Source of the DNA: Candidatus Alangreenwoodia gallinarii
Lineage (GTDB): Bacteria; Bacillota; Clostridia; Peptostreptococcales; Anaerovoracaceae
Assembly: GCA_904398315.1 (NCBI GenBank)
Contig: CAJFPD010000011.1
Location: 1-40,769 of the forward strand
Direction of reading: 5' to 3'
DNA length: 40,769 bases
The notes under the pieces were generated by a model. That model did no database searches. It was not told where the DNA came from and saw nothing but the letters and a program-made list of their open reading frames with translations. Every line of letters starts with the position of its first letter. Position 1 is the stretch's first letter. A program made the position numbers and the translations under genes. This document shows positions 1 to 8,045 of this stretch, one piece after another.

Positions 1-53
1 TTTGGCCGGAATTCAGGCATGAAAAAAACATTTCATTATATTTTATATTGTAT

Positions 54-59
54 TATAAT
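54..59 (+). promoter_or_regulatory. possible -10 box upstream of ftsE
   Basis: A perfect TATAAT lies about 70 bases before the ftsE start in a very AT-rich stretch. No good -35 box is found at 17 bases spacing (TTTCAT at 31-36 is the best), so this is only a tentative promoter for the ftsE-ftsX-M23 group. A weak ORF at 19-309 that overlaps it has no family character. Confidence 0.35.
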
Positions 60-127
60 AATCATGTATGCCGTTCGACAGGACGGGATATATTCTGACC
101 TACTGCGACATTCAGGAAGGAGGGCCG

Positions 128-1108
128 ATGATCGAATTCAGGAATGTCACCAAATCCTACGGCGACAATATCGGACTTTCAGATATCAATATAACGATCG
201 ACGACGGCGAATTCGTCTTTCTCGTGGGACCGAGCGGAGCCGGAAAATCGACATTTATCAAACTGATTCTCAAGGAAATCGATCCGGACTGCGGACACAT
301 CTATTTTGAAGGAAGGGATATCACACAGCTGCCGAAACGGCTGATTCCGGCACTTCGCAGGGATCTGGGCATCGTGTTTCAGGACTTCCGGCTGCTGCCG
401 AAGAAGACGGTCTATGAAAATGTGGCTTTTGCCATGGAAGCCGTACATCAGAGAAAGCGGCTCATCTACAAGCAGGTACCGCATATTCTGAAGCTGGTAG
501 GAATCAGCGAGCAGGCGGAGCGTTATCCCCATGAACTTTCCGGAGGTGAGGCTCAGCGGGTGGCCATTGCGCGGGCGATCGTCAACAATCCGAAGGTTCT
601 GATCGCAGACGAGCCTACGGGAAATCTGGATCCGGAGAAATCATGGGAGATCATGAATCTGCTGGAACAGATCAACCTGAGAGGGACAACGGTCGTCATG
701 GTTACGCATGCGAAGGATATCGTAGACCGCATGGGAAAAAGAGTAATTCAGATCAATGAAGGCTCGATCGTCAGAGACGATGCGGCCGGTTTTTACATAC
801 AGACGGATGATCAGTCGGAAGAGGCCCCGTCCGGTATTTTCTCCGCAGCCGGAGAGGTCTTTTCACCGGGAGTGCTCAACGAGGAGCTGCCTTCTAATTT
901 CAGCGAAGAGGATCTGAGCGTTTTCGGTGATTCGGAAGTGATCCCCGAAGGGGAGATCCTCGGAGCAGACAAGCCTGTGGAATCGTTTGACAATGCAGAA
1001 GCGGCGGAGAATGCCGGAGAAAAATCAGGCAGCGGAAATTCCGCACCTCAGAGATCCGCAGCGAAAACGAAACGGCGCGGAAAGAAAAAAGGAGGTGGCC
1101 GGCGATGA
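128..1108 (+). CDS. ftsE: Cell division ATP-binding protein FtsE with long C-terminal tail
   Basis: This is the ATPase of the FtsEX ABC-type complex, which sits at the inner membrane and switches peptidoglycan hydrolases on during division or growth. The Walker A motif GPSGAGKST is at about residues 34-42, the signature LSGGEAQR and the Walker B/DEPTGNLD motifs follow, and the ATPase ends near residue 228 as in normal FtsE. I chose the ATG at 128, preceded by GGAGGG, over an upstream in-frame ATG at 68 because FtsE proteins begin with a MIEFRNV-like sequence. The protein is 326 aa; the extra 95 or so residues are acidic and Ser/Glu-rich, then end in a Lys/Arg/Gly-rich stretch, with no domain that I recognise. 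It overlaps ftsX by four bases, so translation is probably coupled. Confidence 0.95.
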   Translation: MIEFRNVTKSYGDNIGLSDINITIDDGEFVFLVGPSGAGKSTFIKLILKEIDPDCGHIYFEGRDITQLPKRLIPALRRDLGIVFQDFRLLPKKTVYENVAFAMEAVHQRKRLIYKQVPHILKLVGISEQAERYPHELSGGEAQRVAIARAIVNNPKVLIADEPTGNLDPEKSWEIMNLLEQINLRGTTVVMVTHAKDIVDRMGKRVIQINEGSIVRDDAAGFYIQTDDQSEEAPSGIFSAAGEVFSPGVLNEELPSNFSEEDLSVFGDSEVIPEGEILGADKPVESFDNAEAAENAGEKSGSGNSAPQRSAAKTKRRGKKKGGGRR

Positions 1109-1998
1109 TGAAATCTTTCCTGTATACGCTGAAACAGGCAGCCACACAGGTGGTGCGAAACAAGACGATGGCGCTGACGTCGCTTTTTTCGATCACGGCG
1201 ATGCTTCTGATTCTGGGCATGTTTTTTATCCTCGCCGTCAATGTGAATCTCATGACGGAAAATACGAAACAGCAGTTCGATCTGGTGGAGATCTATCTGC
1301 TGGATGAGACACCGGAGAGCGATATTCAGTCTATGATGCAGAGTCTCAGTTCACTCGACACCGTGGACAGCGTGGAGTTTCTGTCGAAGGATGACGCGAT
1401 GGCAGAGATGCAGGATCGATGGGGTGAAAACGCCTATCTTCTGGATGGTCTGTCGGAAAACCCGCTTCCGCGTTCGATACGGATTACCGTTCACGATGTC
1501 AGCGATGCGGAGAGCGTCGTGGAATATGCGGAAAACTTTTCCGGCGTGGAGGATATCAAATACAGCCAGTCGGAAGTGGAAAAGATCGTCCGTATCACCA
1601 ACGGCATTCAGATCGGAGCGCTGATCGTTATTCTGTTCCTTATCATCGTTTCGGTCATCGTCGTTTCCAATACGGTAAAGCTGACGGTTCTCGCGCGTGG
1701 GCGGGAGATCAGCATCATGAAATACGTCGGAGCGACCAACTGGTTTATCAGAGGTCCTTTTCTGGCGGAGGGAATCATCATCGGAATCATAGCGGCGGCG
1801 GTATCGTCGGGGCTGGTGTCTCTGCTGTACTACTGGGTCGCCAGGAGCTTCAGCCAGCAGATTCTGGTTCTTTTCTCCACAGGACTGGTACCTATAGATT
1901 TTATGAGCGGCAATCTGATCGTCATCTTCATGTCACTCGGCATTAGCATCGGGGCAGTGGGAAGCATCATATCGATGCGAAAATTCCTCGATGCCTAA
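1105..1998 (+). CDS. ftsX: Cell division permease FtsX
   Basis: FtsX is the membrane partner of FtsE; it carries no substrate but relays ATP hydrolysis to an extracellular hydrolase. The 297-aa protein has the family layout: one membrane segment near residues 22-45, an extracellular domain of about 120 residues containing [12 protein letters not shown], and three C-terminal segments with the conserved [13 protein letters not shown] region between them. The start overlaps the ftsE stop (ATGATGA) and AGGAGG at 1090-1095 is a good ribosome site. The gene directly downstream encodes a coiled-coil M23 protein, the usual partner that FtsX activates in Firmicutes (PcsB or CwlO type), so the three genes form one functional unit. 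Confidence 0.95.
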   Translation: MMKSFLYTLKQAATQVVRNKTMALTSLFSITAMLLILGMFFILAVNVNLMTENTKQQFDLVEIYLLDETPESDIQSMMQSLSSLDTVDSVEFLSKDDAMAEMQDRWGENAYLLDGLSENPLPRSIRITVHDVSDAESVVEYAENFSGVEDIKYSQSEVEKIVRITNGIQIGALIVILFLIIVSVIVVSNTVKLTVLARGREISIMKYVGATNWFIRGPFLAEGIIIGIIAAAVSSGLVSLLYYWVARSFSQQILVLFSTGLVPIDFMSGNLIVIFMSLGISIGAVGSIISMRKFLDA

Positions 1999-2075
1999 GA
2001 CAGGGAAGGCGGAACAGATTACTTTCTTCGGAAACCGCACAAGTTGCAGCAAGAATTAGGAAAGGGGAAACAGAA

Positions 2076-3215
2076 ATGATGCGAAAACGGATAATCTCGG
2101 TCATCGCAGCAGCGGCGGTCCTGACAGCCACCGTGTCAACAGGCTTTGCCTATGCGGCGTCTGACCTGGATTCGGTGAAAAGCCAGATCAGTTCAAAGCA
2201 GGAGGAGCTGGAAAAGGGCGAGCAGAAGGAAAACGAGCTCATCGCCCGGATCGACTCCCTCAACAGTCAGATCGATGAGATCGAACAGAAAATCGCTGCT
2301 CTCGACAGCGATATCGAAGATACAAAAGCGAAGATCTCCGAGACGGAGGCCGAACTGAACGAGACCCAGAAGAACATGACGGAACAGAACGATTCTCTGA
2401 ACGAACGTCTGAGAGTCATGTATAAAAACGGGGAGACCGGCATTCTGGAAATCCTGCTGGGATCTGCCAGCCTGTCGGAATTTATGACCAATCTCGATAT
2501 GATTCAGAAGATCTATGACAATGACATGGATGTTCTCAACCAGATCAAAGAACAGTACGAAATAATCGAAAACAAGAAAAACGAACTGGAATCTCTTCAG
2601 AGCCAGCTGAGCAGGCAGCAGGAAGAGCAGCAGCAGCAGAAGAGCGAACTGGACGCGCAGAAGAGCGATGTAGAGGCCCTGAAAGAGGAGGTTGCCAGCG
2701 ATAACGATGCTCTGGAAGCTCAGATCGATGAACTGAACAAAGAGGCGGAAGAGCTGACGGCCTATCTTCAGCAGCAGCAGGCTTCCTCCAGTGTCAGCTC
2801 CAGCACGAGTTCCAAATACAGCGGCGGAGTGATGTCCTGGCCGGTACCGGGATATTATAATATCTCTTCTCCGTACGGATATCGCGTTCATCCGATCCTG
2901 CACACGAGAAAGTTCCATTCAGGTCTCGATATTCCTGCACCGGCGGGAACGCCGATTATCGCTGCGGCGGACGGGACTGTCATCATGTCACAGACTTACA
3001 GCGGTTACGGCAAGTGTGTCATGATCGACCACGGCGGCGGTGTAGTATCTCTTTACGGACACTGCAGTGCTCTGAATGTCAGCGTGGGCCAGAAGGTGAC
3101 AAAGGGGCAGACCATCGCTCTGGTGGGTTCCACCGGTCAGTCGACGGGCAATCACTGTCATTTCGAAATCCGTGTCAACGGTTCCACAACTTCTCCGGTC
3201 AGTTATGTAAGCTGA
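2076..3215 (+). CDS. Secreted coiled-coil M23 peptidoglycan hydrolase (PcsB/CwlO/EnvC-like FtsEX partner)
   Basis: A 379-aa exported protein with a signal peptide (about residues 1-28, ending in FAYAAS), a long heptad-rich coiled coil from about 30 to 240, a Ser-rich linker with [10 protein letters not shown], and a C-terminal LytM/M23 metallopeptidase domain. The zinc and catalytic residues are visible: HSGLD (H281, D285), YGH (H329) and HCH (H360, H362). M23 enzymes cut peptide bonds in peptidoglycan; in EnvC some of these residues are lost, but here they are present, so the protein is probably an active hydrolase. Placement just after ftsEX indicates activation by that complex through the coiled coil. 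AGGAAAGGGG precedes the ATG. A strong terminator follows. Confidence 0.92.
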   Translation: MMRKRIISVIAAAAVLTATVSTGFAYAASDLDSVKSQISSKQEELEKGEQKENELIARIDSLNSQIDEIEQKIAALDSDIEDTKAKISETEAELNETQKNMTEQNDSLNERLRVMYKNGETGILEILLGSASLSEFMTNLDMIQKIYDNDMDVLNQIKEQYEIIENKKNELESLQSQLSRQQEEQQQQKSELDAQKSDVEALKEEVASDNDALEAQIDELNKEAEELTAYLQQQQASSSVSSSTSSKYSGGVMSWPVPGYYNISSPYGYRVHPILHTRKFHSGLDIPAPAGTPIIAAADGTVIMSQTYSGYGKCVMIDHGGGVVSLYGHCSALNVSVGQKVTKGQTIALVGSTGQSTGNHCHFEIRVNGSTTSPVSYVS

Positions 3216-3248
3216 CCGGCTGAAACGGAAAAACAGAACGATATATAC

Positions 3249-3280
3249 AAAAAGGCTGCTTTCTGCAAGCAGCCTTTTTG
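3249..3280 (+). terminator. Intrinsic terminator after the M23 gene
   Basis: A perfect 13-bp stem (3249-3261 with 3267-3279) around a 5-base loop, with A-tract and T-tract built into the stem. It closes the ftsE-ftsX-M23 unit and, because of the A-tract, could act in both directions. Confidence 0.9.
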
Positions 3281-3379
3281 CTGTCTCAAAATATCACGGA
3301 AATGGCGGAAAATATCATTTTCGGGAAACAAAAATGGAAATAAATAGAATATAATAAATACAACAGAAAGGAAAAGTCG

Positions 3380-5053
3380 ATGGCATCGATGATAGAAGAA
3401 AAGATACAGAACCTGCATCCCGTCCTGGCCGGTATTCTGAGGGAAAGAGGCTGCAGAACGGAAGAGGATATCATGGAATTTCTGTCCGACCGGCCGAAGC
3501 GGACACATGATCCTTTCCTGATGAAGGGAATGAGCGAAGCTGCGGATCTCGTATCGCAGTATATCCGAGAGGGAAAAAAGATCTGCATTTACGGTGATTA
3601 TGACGCTGACGGCATCACATCGGTCTCTCTTTTATATGAATTTCTTTCGGATCTTACGGAGCAGCTGATGTATTACATACCCTCCCGCTTTTCCGAGGGA
3701 TACGGGCTGAATAACGGTGCGGCAGACCGCATCTTCGACGAAGGCGCGGAGCTGATCATAACGGTGGACTGCGGCTGTGTTTCCGCCGCCGAAGTGGATC
3801 ATATCAAAGAGCTGGGAATGGAAGTGATCGTGACGGATCATCACAATGTAGACAGCAGAAAGCCGGACTGTATTCTGCTGGATCCGAAACAGGAGGGCGA
3901 CGATTATCCCTGTTCCTGGCTATGTGGATGCGGTGTGGCTTTCAAGCTGGCGCAGGCCCTTCAGAGAAGAATGGGACTGCCGAAAAGCAGCGTAAACAGG
4001 CTTTTGGATCTCGCGTGTGTGGCCACCATAGGGGATATCGTTCCTCTGACAGGTGAAAACAGGACTCTGGTGAAATACGGGTTTGACAGGATCGCCAGAG
4101 GAGAGCGGGAAGGGCTGAAACGGCTGATCGAAGGGATCGGTCTGGACAGATATCATCTTTCTTCGATGAATGTGGCATTCGGAATCGTGCCTCATCTGAA
4201 TGCAGCGGGACGAATGAAAGATGCATCCATAGGTGTCCGCCTTCTGACGGGAAGAGAGGAAGATCAGCTGAATGATCTGGTGGAGGAACTGAAGTCTCTG
4301 AACAGTGAGAGGAAATCGATACAGGAGCGTATTTTTCGGGAAGCCTGCGATGAAATACGCGGCTGTATGCAGGAAGATCTCTTTCCGGTCTACGATGCAA
4401 AAGACGCCCACGAAGGGGTGACCGGAATCGTGGCGGGAAAGCTGAAGGAGACCTTTTACAGGCCTGTTATCATCGTGACGGATACCGAAGAGCCGGGATA
4501 TGTGAAAGGCACCGGCAGGAGCGTCGAAGGCCTGGATCTTCACGGGATCCTCTCCGGATGCGCGGATCTTTTTGTGAAATTCGGAGGTCATGCCGGCGCC
4601 TGTGGCTTTACGATGAAAAGAGAGTATCTGGAAAAGCTCCGCTCTTTTCTGAACCGGAGCATGCGGGACTGCCTGGAAAAAAATCCTTCGCTGCTGACGA
4701 AAGAAATGGCGTGGGACGCGCAGATCTCCTCCGCGGATGTGACGCTAAAATTCGCATCGCAGATCGCTCTGATGGAGCCTTTCGGAGAAGGCAATCCGGA
4801 GCCGGTGTTTCTGATTCCCGATGTTCTGATCCGCAGAATTTTCAGGATGGGAAAGGAAGGACAGTACCGGAAATTCGTCTGCGAAGGAAACGACGGAACG
4901 ATATTCGATGCGGTGTGGTTCGATGTGGATGAGGAATCGGAGCGGCATATAAAGGAAGGACACACAGTGAGTATGACGGCGGCGCTGGGAATTAACTCGT
5001 GGAGAGGGAAAAAATCAGTGCAGTGTCTGATACGCGATATCCTGAAAAAATAA
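3380..5053 (+). CDS. recJ: Single-stranded-DNA-specific exonuclease RecJ
   Basis: RecJ degrades single-stranded DNA 5' to 3' in recombination and mismatch repair. The protein shows the DHH phosphoesterase motifs: a DYDADG-type motif at about residues 72-77, DCGC, and DHH at 153-155, then the DHHA1 domain with GGHAGACGFT near residues 400-410 and a C-terminal OB-type region ending at the stop. At 557 aa it is a short, core-only RecJ close to the E. coli length; many Firmicutes proteins are longer at the C terminus. AAAGGAAAAG lies just before the ATG. A TATAAT at 3350-3355 may be its -10 box, without a clear -35. Confidence 0.95.
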   Translation: MASMIEEKIQNLHPVLAGILRERGCRTEEDIMEFLSDRPKRTHDPFLMKGMSEAADLVSQYIREGKKICIYGDYDADGITSVSLLYEFLSDLTEQLMYYIPSRFSEGYGLNNGAADRIFDEGAELIITVDCGCVSAAEVDHIKELGMEVIVTDHHNVDSRKPDCILLDPKQEGDDYPCSWLCGCGVAFKLAQALQRRMGLPKSSVNRLLDLACVATIGDIVPLTGENRTLVKYGFDRIARGEREGLKRLIEGIGLDRYHLSSMNVAFGIVPHLNAAGRMKDASIGVRLLTGREEDQLNDLVEELKSLNSERKSIQERIFREACDEIRGCMQEDLFPVYDAKDAHEGVTGIVAGKLKETFYRPVIIVTDTEEPGYVKGTGRSVEGLDLHGILSGCADLFVKFGGHAGACGFTMKREYLEKLRSFLNRSMRDCLEKNPSLLTKEMAWDAQISSADVTLKFASQIALMEPFGEGNPEPVFLIPDVLIRRIFRMGKEGQYRKFVCEGNDGTIFDAVWFDVDEESERHIKEGHTVSMTAALGINSWRGKKSVQCLIRDILKK

Positions 5054-5069
5054 ATTCACCGGAATGATA

Positions 5070-5098
5070 TTGTCCTTCCATGTCTCCTGTAGTATAAT
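5070..5098 (+). promoter_or_regulatory. Sigma-A type promoter of the yerC-like gene
   Basis: TTGTCC at 5070-5075 and TATAAT at 5093-5098 are separated by exactly 17 bases, directly after recJ. The transcript would have a leader of about 120 bases, which contains a hairpin TCTGATC/GATCAGA (5183-5189 with 5196-5202, six-base loop) shortly before the start codon. Confidence 0.75.
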
Positions 5099-5224
5099 AC
5101 TGTAGTGCATAAAAGCGACAGAGAAAAACGCGCGGAGAGCGCGGAAACGGTCGCAGGAGACGGGACGGATGTGCGGAGTCAGTCTGATCTGAAAAGATCA
5201 GAGATCGGTTTGGGAGGCCTTGTG

Positions 5225-5554
5225 ATGGGGTATGAATCTAAATTAAAAAATAAAGAGGCGGATGATCTTTTCGATGCGATCATGTCGATCAGCAACAGGG
5301 ATGAGTGCTACAGATTTTTTGAAGATCTGTGTACCGTGAAGGAGATAAAGGCCATGGCGCAGCGCTACGGAGTGGCCAGACTTCTTCTCGACAGAAAGAC
5401 GTACAGTGAAATCGAAGAGGTGACGGGCGCCAGTACGGCCACCATCAGCAGAATCAACCGCACGCTGCAGTACGGCGCAGAAGGCTATACCAGCGTGATC
5501 GGGCGTATGAGGGAGGCAAAGGAAAAAGACGGCGGAGAGAAATCTCCGGAATGA
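5225..5554 (+). CDS. YerC/YecD family TrpR-related regulator
   Basis: A 109-aa protein of the TrpR-like YerC/YecD family. It shows the family block with CTVKEIKAMAQRYGVARLL followed by a helix-turn-helix with YSEIEEVTGASTATISRINR. Family members bind DNA; the ligand and targets of the clostridial proteins are not settled. I chose the ATG at 5225, preceded by GGGAGG, because the upstream in-frame extension (from 5105) is basic, unlike the family, and lies on the leader of the promoter at 5070-5098. A hairpin with a GAAA loop covers codons near its 3' end (5533-5548), just before the following small ORF. Confidence 0.88.
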   Translation: MGYESKLKNKEADDLFDAIMSISNRDECYRFFEDLCTVKEIKAMAQRYGVARLLLDRKTYSEIEEVTGASTATISRINRTLQYGAEGYTSVIGRMREAKEKDGGEKSPE

Positions 5555-5739
5555 TGACGACGGCCGCGAAAAACGGAGATATTTCGGGAACGGTTGCGGG
5601 AAGTTATGACGATTTCGCCATCCGGTCAGAGATCAAAAAAGGCGAATGCAATCTGCCGGAGCAGAAGGAGGGCGGAGCAAAAACGCTGAACGTGTCCGGC
5701 AATAACGGAGACATCGATATTGAATTCGTAACAGACTAA
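5551..5739 (+). CDS. Small ORF resembling the C-terminal end of a DUF4097 protein (possible fragment)
   Basis: A 62-aa ORF whose ATG overlaps the stop of the preceding gene by four bases. The sequence has the repeating beta-strand pattern of the C terminus of DUF4097 proteins (KNGDISGTV, then GECNLPEQ, GGAKTLNVSGNNGDIDIEF). DUF4097 proteins are normally several hundred residues, so this is about a quarter of one. It may be a decayed gene whose 5' part was lost when the yerC-like gene came to lie in front of it, or a real short protein translated by coupling. The ribosome site candidate GGAGA is inside the hairpin at 5533-5548. Recognition is by eye only. Confidence 0.4.
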   Translation: MMTTAAKNGDISGTVAGSYDDFAIRSEIKKGECNLPEQKEGGAKTLNVSGNNGDIDIEFVTD

Positions 5740-5923
5740 TCGCTGCAACCGCTCTTCTGAAAGTCTCCGGTCCGGCTTTTGGCAGTGCCTTTTTAAACCG
5801 CATCTGCATATTATATTAACGGAGACGTTTATCGGAAACGTTTCGCGGAAGCATTGCGGGATTCTCTCCTTCCACAGGGACTGAGGGAAAACGCCGGCAT
5901 GAAATCAGGGAGGAAACCGGAAT

Positions 5924-6100
5924 ATGAGATGCAGAAAAAGGAAAAGGTCCTGCGGAAAAAAGAAGAAAAACGGAGCGACTCTGGGAATGCTCCTGATCGC
6001 TGCGGGCGTAATCATACTCTGTCTGTTCGTGCTGCCTCATAAAGTTCTGCTGGTGATCGCGGCTGTCGCGCTGATCGCCGCGGGATGTTTTCTCGCTTAA
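5924..6100 (+). CDS. Small two-helix membrane protein, 58 aa
   Basis: Too short for a 60-residue cut-off but well formed: ATG at 5924 preceded by GGGAGGAAACCGG, an N-terminal patch rich in Lys, Arg and Cys (about 16 residues), then two hydrophobic segments (about residues 19-37 and 41-57) split by the short PHK turn, and a stop at 6100. The positive patch predicts a cytoplasmic N terminus. Small hydrophobic proteins of this shape are frequent in Clostridia, but I do not recognise a named family. The 180 bases before it hold no other gene. Confidence 0.6.
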   Translation: MRCRKRKRSCGKKKKNGATLGMLLIAAGVIILCLFVLPHKVLLVIAAVALIAAGCFLA

Positions 6101-6220
6101 GAAACGCGGAAACGCGGAAACGATGGAAAGAAGGATGTACACGCCGGGAACATCGGAGCGGAGAAAGGAAATTGCAGAGAATAGGAAAGCGGAAGAGCGC
6201 GATATAGCGATATGACATAA

Positions 6221-6261
6221 AAAGGGGAGGATATGGAAAAGTATTCCATATCCTCCCCTTT
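6221..6261 (-). terminator. Terminator of the 68-aa Cys-rich gene
   Basis: A perfect 18-bp inverted repeat (6221-6238 with 6244-6261) with a five-base loop. Read on the minus strand it ends in a run of five T before ATG, as expected for an intrinsic terminator of the gene at 6299-6505; on the plus strand the T run is short, so termination of the plus-strand small gene would be weaker. Confidence 0.85.
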
Positions 6262-6298
6262 AAAAGAAACTTAAAAATATCTACAGGAAAGTCACTGT

Positions 6299-6505
6299 CT
6301 AATATTCGTCATCTTCATGACCGGTATTATCTATCTCTGCAAATGAGATGGAGAAGTCATAACCTCCGGTACGGCGTGTCTGTTCAACACGTACACCAGC
6401 CCGCAGACAGTCCGTCTTGCATCCGCCCGGACACATTTTGCAGATCTCGCCCTGTGCTACGCCTCTGCGGCCGATACTGTCAGTGGTATGAACTATTCTT
6501 CCCAT
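6299..6505 (-). CDS. Small Cys-rich protein of unknown function, 68 aa
   Basis: I do not recognise this protein. It has a central cysteine cluster CKMCPGGCKTDC (four Cys), a preceding basic segment with RRG, and an acidic tail ending HEDDEY. The cluster could bind a metal or an Fe-S centre, or could be a substrate for modification, but no modification enzyme lies next to it. Support for a real gene is strong: AAGGAGA seven bases before the ATG, its own sigma-A promoter (6569-6597) and its own terminator (6221-6261). It lies downstream of the DUF134 regulator gene on the same strand. No signal peptide or membrane segment is seen. Confidence 0.7.
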   Translation of the reverse strand: MGRIVHTTDSIGRRGVAQGEICKMCPGGCKTDCLRAGVRVEQTRRTGGYDFSISFAEIDNTGHEDDEY

Positions 6506-6568
6506 GATGTCTCCTTCTTTCTCAATGAAAAATCTATCGTCTAATTATATGTACCATTATCTAATAAG

Positions 6569-6597
6569 ATTAAAACACCGTTTTAGACATATGTCAA
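6569..6597 (-). promoter_or_regulatory. Promoter of the 68-aa Cys-rich gene
   Basis: On the minus strand TTGACA (6597-6592) and TTTAAT (6574-6569) are exactly 17 bases apart, a near-consensus sigma-A promoter. It makes the small gene a single-gene transcript of about 350 bases. Confidence 0.75.
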
Positions 6598-6641
6598 TAA
6601 TAAAAGTGAAGGTTTCTGAAATTAATTTGCGTAAAAATAGT

Positions 6642-6660
6642 TTACATGATGACGCCTCCT
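6642..6660 (-). other. Ribosome site followed by ATG-TAA (start-stop)
   Basis: Directly after the DUF134 gene, on the same strand, a perfect AGGAGG (6660-6655) is followed at seven bases by ATG (6647-6645) and at once by the stop TAA (6644-6642). It is either the stump of a lost gene or a minimal start-stop element; no longer frame opens there. Confidence 0.5.
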
Positions 6661-6671
6661 GACTGGCCCTT

Positions 6672-7055
6672 TTACTGCTGCCTGCAGCCGCGGGTGCGGA
6701 AATCGCAGGAACAGCCGCATGTTCTGTTCGCACAGCTGAATTTCTGGCAGCATGTCTCGTTGTTTTCGCAGATGATATAATTGCCGCCGCAGACTTCGAG
6801 GGAACTGCCGAGGACGAGATAAGCCGCGATTTTTTTTCTCGCGTCGGTGTACATGCGCTGTACGGTGGTACGTGCCACATGCATCTGTTCCGCGCACTGT
6901 TCCTGTGTCATTCCCACATAGTCGATCAGACGGACGGTTTCGTATTCCTCGATCGACATGATCTGAATATCCTTGTCTTCCCGGTCACTTTTGCAGTAAA
7001 AAAAGTTATTTTCGGGAAGATTGCAGATTCGTTTGCATTTTTCCGGTCTTGCCAT
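6672..7055 (-). CDS. DUF134 family DNA-binding protein
   Basis: A 127-aa protein of the DUF134 family: the start MARPEKCKRIC, the block EEYETVRLIDYVGMTQEQCAEQM and the helix-turn-helix ARTTVQRMYTDARKKIA (sigma-70 region 4 type) are typical. The C terminus is unusually rich in Cys (about ten in the last 40 residues), suggesting a metal site. DUF134 genes often lie by NifX/NifB-type or other Fe-S genes; none is present here, only the small Cys-rich gene downstream. GAGGAG precedes the ATG, and a TATAAT about 50 bases upstream on the minus strand (in 7099-7106) may be its -10 box. Confidence 0.85.
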   Translation of the reverse strand: MARPEKCKRICNLPENNFFYCKSDREDKDIQIMSIEEYETVRLIDYVGMTQEQCAEQMHVARTTVQRMYTDARKKIAAYLVLGSSLEVCGGNYIICENNETCCQKFSCANRTCGCSCDFRTRGCRQQ

Positions 7056-7180
7056 ATCTGCTGCTCCTCACTGTTTATTTTATTCTCTCATCGCTATTAT
7101 TATAATAGCACTTTTTCTCCGTTCCGTACCGGAAAAGAAAATTTTCGGAAAAAATTTTTGAAGATACGCGGCAAAATGAT

Positions 7181-7209
7181 TTTACATGAATCCGAACATG
7201 TGGTATAAT
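7181..7209 (+). promoter_or_regulatory. Promoter of rpmB
   Basis: TTTACA at 7181-7186 and TATAAT at 7204-7209 with exactly 17 bases between. The leader to the rpmB start is about 100 bases and includes a cUUCGg hairpin (7280-7298) just before the ribosome binding site. Confidence 0.8.
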
Positions 7210-7317
7210 GTCGGTTGTTCATGAGTTGATGAAACGCGATGGGAAGCGCAGGCAGCGCGGAACATTGATCGGAATATATGCCGTTCTTCGGAATCGGCGG
7301 CGAAGGAGGTGTTTCAG

Positions 7318-7509
7318 GTGTCCAGAAAATGCGAAATTTGCGGAAAAGGCCAGGTTTCGGGAAATGCAGTCAGTCATTCCAATATCCACACGAAGAGAAA
7401 GTGGAATCCGAATATTCAGACCGTAAAAGTGAACGAAAACGGAAGAGTCAGAAAGATGAATGTCTGCACACATTGCATCAAAGCGAACAAGGTTACAAGA
7501 GCTCTTTAA
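7318..7509 (+). CDS. rpmB: Ribosomal protein bL28
   Basis: A 63-aa protein of the large ribosomal subunit. It has the bL28 pattern SRKCEICGKG, then the NAVSHSN and RKWNPNIQ blocks and CTHCIKANKV near the end. Both CxxC pairs (CEIC and CTHC) are kept, so this is the zinc-binding form of the protein. I chose the GTG at 7318 because AAGGAGGT (7303-7310) is eight bases upstream and the protein then begins with VSRKC as in the family; an earlier GTG at 7309 lies inside the ribosome binding site. Confidence 0.96.
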   Translation: MSRKCEICGKGQVSGNAVSHSNIHTKRKWNPNIQTVKVNENGRVRKMNVCTHCIKANKVTRAL

Positions 7510-7524
7510 TATTATTGTCAATCG

Positions 7525-7549
7525 AGGCGTCTGATGCAGTCAGACGCCT
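7525..7549 (+). terminator. Hairpin after rpmB, probable terminator
   Basis: A perfect 10-bp stem AGGCGTCTGA/TCAGACGCCT with a five-base loop, 15 bases after the rpmB stop. The T run behind it is poor (TTATCT), so it may let part of transcription through to the DUF1292 gene. Confidence 0.6.
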
Positions 7550-7579
7550 TATCTGTATCTCGTGTACACGGAGGAGAAA

Positions 7580-7870
7580 ATGGAATACGAAGGTGATCTG
7601 ATCGCGGTCTACAATGACCAGAACCTGCCGCTAGAATGCGATATCATCAGCAAGTTTAAAAACGAAGCGACCGGCAAGAGCTATCTCGTTTATACGGATA
7701 ATTCCAGAAACGAGGAAGGAAAGAAGAACATGTTTGTCGTCTCTTACCGCCCGGAAATTCCGGAAGAGGATAAGCTCAGACCGATCGAGACGGCAGAGGA
7801 GTGGGAAGAGATCAGCGGATTCTTACAGGAGCTCCGCAAGGTGATTGACGAAAAGGGCCTGGATCTCTGA
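7580..7870 (+). CDS. DUF1292 family protein
   Basis: A 96-aa acidic cytoplasmic protein of the DUF1292 family, common in Firmicutes and of unknown function. The family features are the beta-rich N-terminal part with YLVYTDN and the later VVSYRPE segment, then a helical acidic C terminus. I chose the ATG at 7580 with GGAGG at 7570-7574 as ribosome site; the longer frame from 7562 begins inside that site. In other Firmicutes these genes often sit near yrrK/yqgF and ribosome-linked genes; here it follows rpmB. Confidence 0.85.
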   Translation: MEYEGDLIAVYNDQNLPLECDIISKFKNEATGKSYLVYTDNSRNEEGKKNMFVVSYRPEIPEEDKLRPIETAEEWEEISGFLQELRKVIDEKGLDL

Positions 7871-7947
7871 TCAGCCATGTCCGTACAGGAAAGAGCAGAG
7901 CTGAGCCACAGCAGAATGCAGCATGGCGGAAGCGGAATAAGAATCGG

Positions 7948-7981
7948 AAAAATACTGACCTGATATCAGGTCAGTATTTTT
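7948..7981 (+). terminator. Terminator after the DUF1292 gene
   Basis: A perfect 34-base palindrome (centre at 7964/7965) with A-tract and T-tract ends. It can work in both directions, but the minus-strand methyltransferase gene ends 65 bases further on. Confidence 0.85.
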
Positions 7982-8045
7982 TATGCGGACAAACCGGATG
8001 AGAGGCGGCTGAATCCGCGGCGGATATTTCAGGATATGACGTCTG

